Shown: positions 24,191 through 33,503 of the stretch, in pieces
How the letters are laid out: each line of letters opens with the position of its first letter
Numbering within the stretch: position 1 is the stretch's first letter
Source: Deroplatys truncata
Taxonomy: Eukaryota > Arthropoda > Insecta > Mantodea > Mantidae
DNA: 64,000 nt
Assembly: GCA_030765065.1 (NCBI GenBank)
Contig: CM060979.1
Span: 109,356,350-109,420,349 of the forward strand
Reading direction: 5' to 3'
Made by a program: the position numbers and the translations under genes
Notes under the pieces: generated by a model
What the model saw: only the letters and a program-made list of their open reading frames with translations
Told to the model about the DNA's origin: nothing
Databases searched by the model: none

Positions 24191-25859
24191 CATTTACACC
24201 TCTCTTTCTTCATTGTATTGCACATTTTCAACATACTCATTAGTAAGCTTATTATGGGACTCGTCATTAACTTCTAATATATCTCCGCCCATATTACATA
24301 ATTTCTTTATTAACTTCGTGGGCACTCATTAAAGAATTCTCATCTCCCCTTGCTTCATTTATCACATTTATGCTGCACGTGCCTATTTTTATTACGTCGA
24401 CAAAAAATACCATTCTGCTATATCTCTCTCCTCGGGTAGACGCTTGTAATCAGCAACAATGGCTGCTTCTATAAAAGTTAGTGTTATTGTATTTCCTTCA
24501 ATATCGAATTTCACAATTCTCTTTTCGAAATCCAATTTAGCACGTCTTTATACAACAAGTACCTACCAATTAGGAACTCCAGTTCAATTTTAGCAGGCAA
24601 ATAATTTCACTACAACGTAATCTAATACTTATTTCAAATAACATCCGTTCTTTTGTTTCTTGGTTTTGCTTTCCTACAGCTTAAGGTATAGAAGATATTT
24701 TAGCAGGCAGCTGCTGCAATAACCTCTTGCAATAGCCTCTCTATACAAATTATCGAAGCACATGCAAATGTTGACGCCACTGTCTAATAATGCCCACGTG
24801 GTTATTCCAGATATGTTTACTTTTATTCTAGGAGATTCTGTCAAATCATTTTGTCCCTGTTGAATTTATTTCTCAATCGCACTGTTTCCCAGGTATAATT
24901 CATTGTTTCCCGGAGCACATGCTGACCCTTTAAGGTAAGCTAATTTCCCTTTCCGGTTACAGGATTCCCGTCGGGTCACAATGAAATCCCGAATTGATTT
25001 TCGGATGAGTGATTGTCGGTTGCAACACTGTTCATACCAGTACCGTTGTCAGGCACACGGCTGCAGCCTGCTTCGTTTTCGCTGAGTTAAGACCTCTGTT
25101 GCCGGCCATCGTCCTCGAGCGCTCTTTGGAATCTCGACCCTTCGGTCGTATGGTGAGTATCTATGCCGGCTTGAACCTCGGTGGAAGTGGAAATTATTGA
25201 CCCTGAATTCGCGGTTGCCGTGGTAGAGCTCAACAAACTGCCCATCTCTTTTGCTACTATTAGGGTCTCCTCCTGCTCCGCGAGGTCTGCGGTCTCCGGC
25301 ACTATCACCGAGGATGGTATCACTGTCACTCCCTAATGAAACTTCGCCGTGGAAATCTGCGGCGGTGTTCATTTTGATTTGTGATCCACGGTTTTCAACT
25401 CCTGGTCTAGGTGAATAACTTTCCAGCGAGGACAGTAACGCCATTGGCTGCCATTGTGTTGTCACTCCCGCAAAGCGAATAAGGTTGCGCGGGTGCTCAC
25501 TAGCTGTATCATATCTCGTGGAGCAATTTATGGTTCAAATAGTTAGCCTTTAGTTAATATCTATAGGCAAAAGTCCTGCATGGATAAATCACTATTTAGG
25601 TCATACCTGCACGAAAGAAATTTGTGCCTAATAACGGTCTGTTAAGGCGCCCCAGTATTGTGCAAGGAATGTTTGCTTGAATATACTACATATATGACGT
25701 ATACACGTTGAACAGAATGTTGCCCCATCCAAATGCCCGCCCCTTTTGCTGTTTGCGAACTATCGGCATTGCTTAAGGTTCTGGTAGGTATCTGTTTTAG
25801 TTGAAAATACTCATCTAATTTCTTAACGAAGGGCAATGGAGAGTGTCTCTAAATATCCA

Positions 25860-26101
25860 ATATCGCTTTCCTAGTCTGTCTGTTCCCCACTTCTCCAACA
25901 CACGTGCATATATGTCTTTATTTTCATGTGGCGATTTAATATCTATCACTTTGCTTTCTTTATAGCACTGTCATCAATACGTAATTAATACTTCGCCTTT
26001 TTAATTGATTACAAGTTTCAGTACTTTTCTATATATCACTTTCCTTAATACTGCTACTTGTTAACACTACGAGGAGTTAAATATCATCTCGCGAAATAAC
26101 T

Positions 26102-26136
<35 letters not shown>

Positions 26137-26645
26137 AACTGACCGAACTGTTACTTTAAGAATTATGCCCCGGCTGACCATTCTTATCCCCCACTAAGCT
26201 TATATATTATTAGATGACAACCTTTAATGTCATCTTTATAATGTTTTCATTGGCTGAATTTCTTTCTGCTAACTTCCTCACTGGCGCACGTTCAAACTTT
26301 CAGATTTTCTGCTGCAACGTATACTTCGTTAGATGGACGCTACTTTTCCCTACACCTCGGTCAAGCCCCTACGAATACAACATGACTGTGCATCACAGAT
26401 ATTAATGCTCTTCTACGCTTTACTTTGTAACGAGAATTTTGGAAGTAACACTGCGTGATTACGGGGTCATTTATTAACTAATATTTAGAAGATTGATCCA
26501 TTGTGGTAGTTTTCTGCGGGCTTTCTAATGCTGTTAGTTTTATATTACTAAGATCAAAATTGTAGGTTTTGTCAGATTCGATTTTGGTTAGTGGCCAATA
26601 ATTAATGAAGTTAATTGTTGATTCTTTCTTTTCTGACCACTAAAA
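25860..26645 (-). repeat. LTR, upstream copy
   Basis: The partner of 20090-20925. This copy has gained a TA dinucleotide run at 26104-26134. Confidence 0.7.
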
Positions 26646-26649
26646 TTAT

Positions 26650-27140
26650 TGCTTCACCCCTGATCGGACGGTCCACTTGCGTTCCAGAACGCGAACCGAA
26701 ACAAGGTGCCAGAACTAGTTCGATTTGCCATTCTGGGGGCCTGGATGTCGCTGGTTAGGAGTGTGACCCTCAATGGTAGGTCTACAGCAGCTGCTACAGC
26801 CACTTCAACACATGGTAGGGGTCGGAGTTAGGTTCTGTTGTGGAGGGGAGGAGCATCAGGGCAGGGACCAGGGACCTGTCAGCTGGCCTGCCAGGGACCA
26901 TATTGTCCTGTACCGTCGCTTGGGCATGGGAGTACTTCGCCCACGCGGAGTCCTGGAATCCACGACGGCGTCTCTTAGTCCTACATTGTTTGATCGGCTG
27001 TGACTGAAGTTTGTATTGGTTTCTGTGAAGGTTCTTTGTTTGAGAAGTGCGTGACATCCCAGACAATTCTCGGCTCCTTGCACTACTGTGAGGTGGTCGA
27101 TTAAAAACATATGAAGTTTGTATTTCGTCCACGTACGGCT
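26650..27140 (-). mobile_element. GC-rich LINE-like scrap (ORF1 end/ORF2 start?)
   Basis: Minus-strand frames at 26794-27132 are basic and Pro/Ser-rich (TPRGRSTPMPKRRYRT). Just before the LTR, near 26665-26735, another reads MANRTSSGTLFRFAFWNASG. The FAFWNASG stretch resembles the opening of a jockey-type endonuclease (xxxWNANG). If so, the LTR element landed in a LINE. The evidence is short. Confidence 0.35.
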
Positions 27141-27144
27141 TGCT

Positions 27145-28200
27145 AGGCTGGAAGTCGCATTACTTCTTTAATGGCACCCGTTATTAAAGTCTAAGATCTT
27201 ACTAGGCTCAATGCTTTTAGATAAATGCAGTAGATGAAATGTTATATTTTGTACCTCTCTTTGGTTCCCTGATCACTTAACAACGAGAAAGGCTCCATAA
27301 TTTCTATGTTAAGCTAACATTAAGCTGCGATATCAATAATCAACGAATTGGGGCGAAACGTCTATATATGAAACCTCTACATTTGTCTGCCGCGCATTCT
27401 CAGCCAGTAGCTGTAACTTTGTTGTAGTTGTAAATAGGTATAGGTTGAACAATTTGGAATGATATTATAGTACACTTTCTCCCTTTATATATTTGATATG
27501 CATTGGTAATGAAGCCGATTGCAAAATAAAAAGGAAATGCACCTAAGCTTAACTTACATAAGTGTTATTATAAACTATTTTGGTATCCAGAAACTTCAAT
27601 AAATATATCAGAATAAGCCTACTCAGAGGTTTTGACACTGTTTTATTGAACACCCCTTGGGATTTGTTAAATGTAAACTAAAAAGTCATAATTTCGTGCC
27701 GTTATAAGAAATCCGATTGTCGTTTGCTTTAGTCTGTCTTATGATTCCTTACCATATTAAGGAATAACCTACAGCATTATTCCAAGATTTAGATTACATC
27801 ATGATGATATAGTATTAATATGCATTTTGCTTGTAATAAAATATAATCGACTTTGTTTTCACATGTACTCCGTATGGAGTAACAACTTAAAACGTATCGT
27901 AAAAGACATTTTAATAATATCTTGTCTTATGACTCCAACATGTTTTTATTCTAACATTTAGGCCTTGTAGATTCTTTCTTAGTATGTAAGTCATTAGTAG
28001 TTGAAATCATAGTCTATGTCCATCAGTAACAGCCGATATTTTCAATGGTAAGAGATTGTCAAAATTTGATGAATAATTTTCCGACCCCCACCCCACACAC
28101 AACACATAATATTTGTGTATAGTATAAATTTAGGGTTTTTGCATAATTAACCGTGCAATTAAATATTGCACTACGAGCGGGGAAGTAACTTTTACAAGTT
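27145..28200. other. no feature seen
   Basis: AT-rich unassigned DNA. Confidence 0.5.
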
Positions 28201-28204
28201 CCAA

Positions 28205-28340
28205 GATCTCAAGCTATCAGATGGTTCAACGGTAGCCTCTGAGAGTCGGATTCCGGAGATGTCGAATTCAAGTCTTGAAGTGACAGGCCAAAGGTTTACC
28301 CCAGTCGTTAAAAATGCTGCAGTGGGTTATCATGAATGAA
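28205..28340 (+). mobile_element. possible tRNA-derived SINE fragment
   Basis: An A-box-like TGGTTCAACGGTAGCC is followed at tRNA spacing by a B-box-like GTCGAATTCAAGTC. The fragment ends in a short GAAT-type repeat (TGAATGAATGAA) at 28332-28343, as some SINEs do. Confidence 0.4.
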
Positions 28341-28539
28341 TGAACAGCCGATTTGTCCCTAAAGGCCCATGGGCTCCTCTTGCAGGGGTAAGTCGATATG
28401 ACTCATGCAGGGAGCTAGTCCGCATAAGTGGTGTTTTTCGTTGCGTTCTTTCTTCCATACTTCGCACCATTGTTCACTCACTTCTTTGCAATCAGCACTT
28501 CATGATCTTATTTGGGGTTCCCCACCTCGCACACTTCTT

Positions 28540-28805
28540 CCCTTAATTCCTATCGGACACTAAGTGGTTGTGTTTGGCACTTCCTACCTCCTTCGGATGT
28601 CTCTCCAGCTGCTGCGGTCGTGTGCAGTCCTTGTCCAGTGTGCTCCTACTGCTTTCTTGAAGACGTCGTCCCATCTTGTTCCGTGTCTGCCTTGTTGTCT
28701 CTTGCCGATGTAGGCGGTCCACATTGTTGAAATGTGTGCTCGTCTGTTGTTCTGGAATCTTGTCACATAGGGTTGTCATACACCATGAATACTTCAATCC
28801 GTCAC
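28540..28805 (-). mobile_element. RTE-like LINE, ORF C-terminal fragment
   Basis: Minus-strand frame 28584-28766 reads RQQGRHGTRWDDVFKKAVG, then HWTRTAHDRSSWRDI. This is the signature C-terminus (GRPxTRWxDDI...W...AxDRxxWR) of endonuclease-reverse transcriptase LINEs of the RTE-like kind. It is 5'-truncated. A frame slip near 28600 leads into a tail frame ending SDRN. Clade assignment is tentative. Confidence 0.7.
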
Positions 28806-28829
28806 CCACCCCCATTTCCTATCCACCTC

Positions 28830-29480
28830 TTAGGTAGGCGATGGTATGCGGTCTGGGACGGTGAAAATATCTACCTTTCTGCGAATCACCAAATTCGTAA
28901 CATGCGTTATACCACTCTGTAACATGTGAAAAGCAAATGGACAATCAGCCAGAAGGGGTTGTAATACATTCTCCAGGCATTATTGCTTCATGGTAGGTCT
29001 CAGTTTAGTTTTTAATGCGTGAAGCTTTGATTAGTCGTCTCTCACAACAACAGCTAGCAACTGGAATCGTAGAAAATTTTCTCAAAAATCATCCTAAAAT
29101 TGTAGCAAGTTGCTCACCTTCGAAAATCTGAGAGGCAAGAAATCTTTTCCTGAACATTCTCTTCAGGAAAATTCTTACTTTTTCTTATTTACAAAGTAGT
29201 TAACTCTGCGCTGAGTTTTTATTTATATCCAAATGTCTACTGAGAGTATTAAAATCCACTTATTTGCATCCAGCACCACACCTATACATTTTACCAACAG
29301 CAGGAATCGCATGCTTGATTTCTTGGTTGAAATGAATCGCTTTAACTCTGGACGATGGCATCCCTAGCTTTTTGTCTCAACACAATAGGCTTTTTAATGG
29401 AATTGTATTATTATTTAAGAAAGAGGTAGTTTTCTTTTCCACAGCACCGGTATTTAAATAGTTAGCTTATCGTAATAGTC
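28830..29480. other. no feature seen
   Basis: Unassigned AT-rich DNA. Confidence 0.5.
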
Positions 29481-29489
29481 ATCTTTTTC

Positions 29490-29498
29490 TTTCTCTCT

Positions 29499-29531
<33 letters not shown>
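29490..29531. repeat. TC microsatellite
   Basis: A CT/TC run of about 40 bp, slightly impure at the left. Confidence 0.95.
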
Positions 29532-29533
<2 letters not shown>

Positions 29534-29739
29534 TACATTGCTTAAAATTCATTTAGGTCATTTCTCATTTGCACTAACGCCAGAACTGCATTTCTATTGC
29601 TTCAACTGCCGTTATTAAACTATTGTGTTTCAGTATGCATTCTTTTATTTCTTTTAGTAGCAGTTAACGCTGGTTCTTACTACATACGGCACCACAGGTG
29701 GTAGACACTGATGATACATAAAATTAAATTATAATTAGG

Positions 29740-29915
29740 AATGGAAATTTTGGTACGGAAACCTTCCAAGTCTAAGTTTGGGTTACCACCCGGGCATTTT
29801 CCAGTTGTGAGGACTAAAAGAAACCTGCAAAAAAACTTCGAGATAGGGCTGTCCTGCGGGGCTTGAACCGCAGTATGCCTTCTTTTAGAGAAGCATATAA
29901 GAAGCAATGTATTAG
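29740..29915 (-). mobile_element. probable tRNA-headed SINE fragment
   Basis: The minus strand has a B-box-like GCGGTTCAAGCCCCGC at about 29852-29872. A body follows reading CAGGTTTCTTTTAGTCCTCA, then GAAAATGCCCGGGTGGTAAC. The A-box side is eroded. Confidence 0.45.
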
Positions 29916-29919
29916 CCTA

Positions 29920-30618
29920 TTCGAAACATTTTTAAAAATCTTAAAAATTCATCCTTTGTGACTAATATTACGTATTTTGGTTCTTTTTCCGAAATAGTTT
30001 CCTATATAGAATGAACGTTTTAGCATACACTTGTGTACACTCTCACTAAACTACTAGCCCGTGTTATTGATCACAATTCTGGACCGCAAAGGATTACTTG
30101 AGCGTAAAATGAGATTAATTAAAAGGAATTCTAGAGGCGAAAAACCCCTCCCCTCGTGTCACAGAGTTTAGCAAGGTGCATTCCGGGGAAAGTCGAGCAA
30201 GAATGTGCTTCCCGTTGATTTCAGGAGGTCTTCAACTATAAAGTGAAATGAGCTGGCCTGCACCATGATGCTCCCTCAGAGATAATAAGAAAATATTTGT
30301 GTAATAGTCGCAGTCTTAATGCAAAAAAGGCAAACCAATCCAGCTACCTTCATAAAATGACTGCTTGAGTTGATGGAAGACTGTGAAAAGAACAATTTTT
30401 TGATAGCCAGAAAGTAACTTAGATGACTGATAAAATATGTTGCGAATTTGCAATAATCCGCAGATGTGTAAATAAAGTTGTTTGGCCAACCATTGTGCTT
30501 CTACAGGACAAGCTACCAAAACGCGGAGTGCAGGTTTGAAGTTCAAAACGCAACATCCAGTTGAGCGATTGTGTAGACTATTGGTGATCACAGGTAATAT
30601 TTATTTATTATTTTTAAC
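29920..30618. other. no feature seen
   Basis: Unassigned DNA without a recognisable element. Confidence 0.5.
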
Positions 30619-30619
30619 G

Positions 30620-30858
30620 TAGAATCAGCTGAGAAATCGAATACCATAGCCGGGACTTGAACACGGATCTCCCGTTTTCGTGCGGTTGCTTTAACATAGA
30701 GTTACTATGACAACATGCCGGTATAACTTTGAGTCAGTAGAACGTAATGCTCTCTCGGTACGGTGTTATAGTACCTCAAGGTTAAAACAACTGCACGAAA
30801 AGTGGGAGATCGGTGTTCAAGTTCCAGCTATGGCATTAAATTTTTCAGCTGATTCTAC
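30620..30858. mobile_element. tRNA-like foldback element, copy 1
   Basis: An inverted pair. The left arm opens TAGAATCAGCTGAGAAA and carries a reversed B box (GGGACTTGAACACGG). The right arm carries the forward form (GGTGTTCAAGTTCC) and closes TTTTTCAGCTGATTCTA. The central ~60 bp starts ACAACATGCCGGTATAAC. The arms match over most of ~90 bp. The locus at 50231-50503 has the same order, ends and centre, so this is a family and not a chance palindrome. Confidence 0.8.
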
Positions 30859-30861
30859 ACT

Positions 30862-31370
30862 AAAAGTAATTCATAGGCCGGGTTAGTTCTTTAAAAAGAA
30901 GAATTAACATATACGTAAAAAATGGCTTGTTTGTTTACTGAGTAATATTCAATTAAGATCTACACAACATATTTTTCACCAGAATATAAGTAAAAATAGT
31001 ACCAAGGATAATGAAGTAAAAAATAACACAATTAAATGCAACTATATGAAAATAATTCTAAAATATCTCTGAAAGAAATAGCACTACAGTAAATCCAAGT
31101 AGTATTTAAAAACTAAAATAAAAACAAACACATAAAAGAATCCCTTCTAGTCATTACCAAATAAATGTATTCAGTAAATGAGCCTCTATATGCCGAGAGA
31201 GAAGTAATGCTGGTTATACGGGATATATACTGCACATAATAACAATAATCAAAACACTATCTTCATTACTATTTAAAAGTAGTGTCCTTTTTAGTGCGTG
31301 GATACTGCATTTACGTAATAGAGGCCATTTTTCCAGTCTGTTTGTTTGTCCCATTTTGCTACTATTCTAT
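30862..31370. other. no feature seen
   Basis: AT-rich sequence without a recognisable element. Confidence 0.5.
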
Positions 31371-31373
31371 GCG

Positions 31374-31513
31374 TTTTACTTTCTCCACCACGTACATAAA
31401 AGGTAGAGAAATTATTACATTCCACCCAAAAACCCGATACCGAGATTTCTCCGGAAATACGCGTTTTGAGGCCCCCAGAATACTAAAAAAAGCATTTTTA
31501 GAAAAACGCTAAG

Positions 31514-31548
<35 letters not shown>

Positions 31549-32305
31549 CGCGCGCGTGTGTGTGTATGTATGATGTATGTATGTGTGTGCCAATAAAACG
31601 CATAACTCAAAATATTAAAAGACTTGTTATTTAGTTTCAGTACCTTCCAAAGATACGACAAAGATTTTCAAATAATTTCCCCACCTCTAACTACGCTTTA
31701 CAGGAAGACTTTTTGAACGCTTTGATTTTCTAAAAAAAGCTCTAGCCATTTGATTAAAATACCATATATTAAATCTATTTACATGAAAAATAGTGCATAT
31801 CTTAAGTTTTCTGGAAGTAGCCTGTGAAGTCCAGTTCATTCGGAAGGAATTTTATATACTCCTGTGTAACTGATAATCGTTAAGCGATAGACGGAAACGT
31901 ACTACACAAAAAATGCAGATCTCTTTAAAATACAGAATTTATTTTAAATAAGTTTTTTGTGGCATCAGACATTTCGGAGATAACCGTTATTGATGGTTCA
32001 AATTGTTCAATGCCTAAGTCATTCTTGTCAATTCTTGTCGATTTTCAGTTTTTTCTCGCGATGTCATGGAAAAAGTGTGGAATTTTAGGGCCAGCGCAAG
32101 CGTCCAGTTTCTCACACAGTTCGTCATTCCCTGTGAATATATACCGAAATGTGTAATATAGCTATTTCTGGAAAGATTTGTCTCAATTAAAATGAAACAC
32201 ATAGGAAAATAAACTTTCGTAACAGTACGGTAATTTGTATACCAGCTAGCAAACGATAGAGTGTGGAGAAAATCATGTGAATGTGGCATATCCGATTTTT
32301 ATTGT
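31374..32305 (-). mobile_element. family F copy 3, near full length
   Basis: Reverse copy from ACTTTCTCCACCACGTA to GTGGAGAAAATCATGTGAAT with CATATCCGATTTT beyond. It contains CACCCAAAAACCCGATACCG, an expanded TG microsatellite (31517-31570) and the GTAACTGATAATCGTTAAGCG block. No coding frame spans it. Confidence 0.85.
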
Positions 32306-32310
32306 TACTC

Positions 32311-32510
32311 ACACAAGTACTCAAGGACAAACACCACATGAGCTGCTCGACCTGCGGTCCTCCATTCAACGAAAGACCAAAATCAAACACACTAGCAACG
32401 AATGGCCACCGATGCGATATCACCAGCCGCCAATCTGATCCGTAACCTCTCGCTTTGGACGCTAATATGCTAATCTCCAGACCACAGAGGCAGTCAAAAT
32501 TCAAACAAAC
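32311..32510 (-). mobile_element. tRNA-headed SINE
   Basis: The minus strand reads CCTCTGTGGTCTGGAGATTA, then GCGTCCAAAGCGAGAGG, then GTTACGGATCAGATTGG. These are the A-box, anticodon-arm and B-box order of a tRNA-derived head with a worn B box. The body runs down to 32311, abutting the end of F copy 3. Confidence 0.55.
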
Positions 32511-32564
32511 ATAAATATTATTATCTCAGATTAAAATTTCAATTAATACAACTATTGCTGTTGT

Positions 32565-33465
32565 AGATATAAAATCCAGTATGTTGCATTCGCATGAATT
32601 TCTCTACCCTCTATCATTTATTTGTAAATATATCTTCTACAAACTATTCTCAAAACTTTATTTTCCTATTTACTTTATGTCAATCGGAATAAATGTTTGC
32701 AGAATTGGTTTCATTACGTATACATTTCGTTACCGCTACAAGGGAAATGCACCGAAGCAAATTTAGTTTTTTTTAAAAAAAAAATACGGTGTGTATATGC
32801 TGGCTTAGAATCCCATACTATTTCCATGACATTGCGGTAAACAACCGAATAGTGACAACAGTTTAAAAAATGTGATACGTTTCATTAATTTTCTCTACGC
32901 TTCTGCGTACTATTCCCACAAAATATTATTATTTTATACGCTTCTTGTCAATTCACATAAACTTTCATTATACATGTACACATTTCCTTGTATGGTACAG
33001 TAAGTAAAGCGTTAGTCAGATTTTTAAAGAGCTTGTCGCTCTGTGATGACAGGCAAATGTCATGTTCCTTGCAATACCGTAACAAAAACGAATAGCCACT
33101 TGACAGTTGAGAAAGGTATAAGTATTTGAAAATTGAAACAAAAATAAGGAATATATCGGAAATGGTTAACTCCACAAGAAAATTTTATTCCACATAAATT
33201 GTGTGCTTTAACAGAACTACAGTTTCTTCTGTGGCAAGATTTTGTCTCTCTTTTATAGTTTCCTAATTATGCAACAGTAGGATAGAATAAAGAGGACCGC
33301 ACAAGCTATTCTAAGAAAATTCAAGATCATGAAAAATCTTAAACACATGGGTTTTTAATCAAAATTGTTAGAGCCATTTTTGTGAGAGAGAAAAAAACGA
33401 ACATCTTTGCATGTAAGGGTAGTTTGGTGCAGGATTTTCTCGAAAACCGTCTTCTCGAAATCATT
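32565..33465 (+). mobile_element. family F copies 4 and 5, partial
   Basis: Copy 4 (32565-32765) is only the 5' block (GTTGCATTCGCATGAATTTC, CTACAAACTATTCTC). Copy 5 (about 32870-33465) runs from GATACGTTTCATTAATTTTC through CTTATGGTTT-like and GTTAGAGCCATTTTTG to CGAAAACCGTC, lacking the last ~200 bp. Both are strongly diverged. Confidence 0.65.
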
Positions 33466-33503
33466 CAGTTCTTTTTAATTAATTCAATACAAGTAACCAT
33501 AAG

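Larger units (their letters stand above)
20090..26645 (-). mobile_element. LTR retrotransposon fossil (probably Ty3/gypsy-like)
   Basis: Two diverged direct repeats of about 0.8 kb (20090-20925 and 25860-26645) flank a ~4.9-kb interior. The minus strand of the interior carries a gag-like low-complexity region (25000-25850) and, near 24790, an aspartic-protease box (ALLDSG). That supports an LTR element on the minus strand, with the high-coordinate repeat as the 5' LTR. The interior also contains a GC-rich LINE ORF1-like block (22340-24190), probably a nested insertion. Reverse transcriptase and integrase regions could not be recognised. The element is broken many times over. The two LTRs look roughly a quarter diverged by eye, so the insertion is old. 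The exact family is uncertain. Confidence 0.6.
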
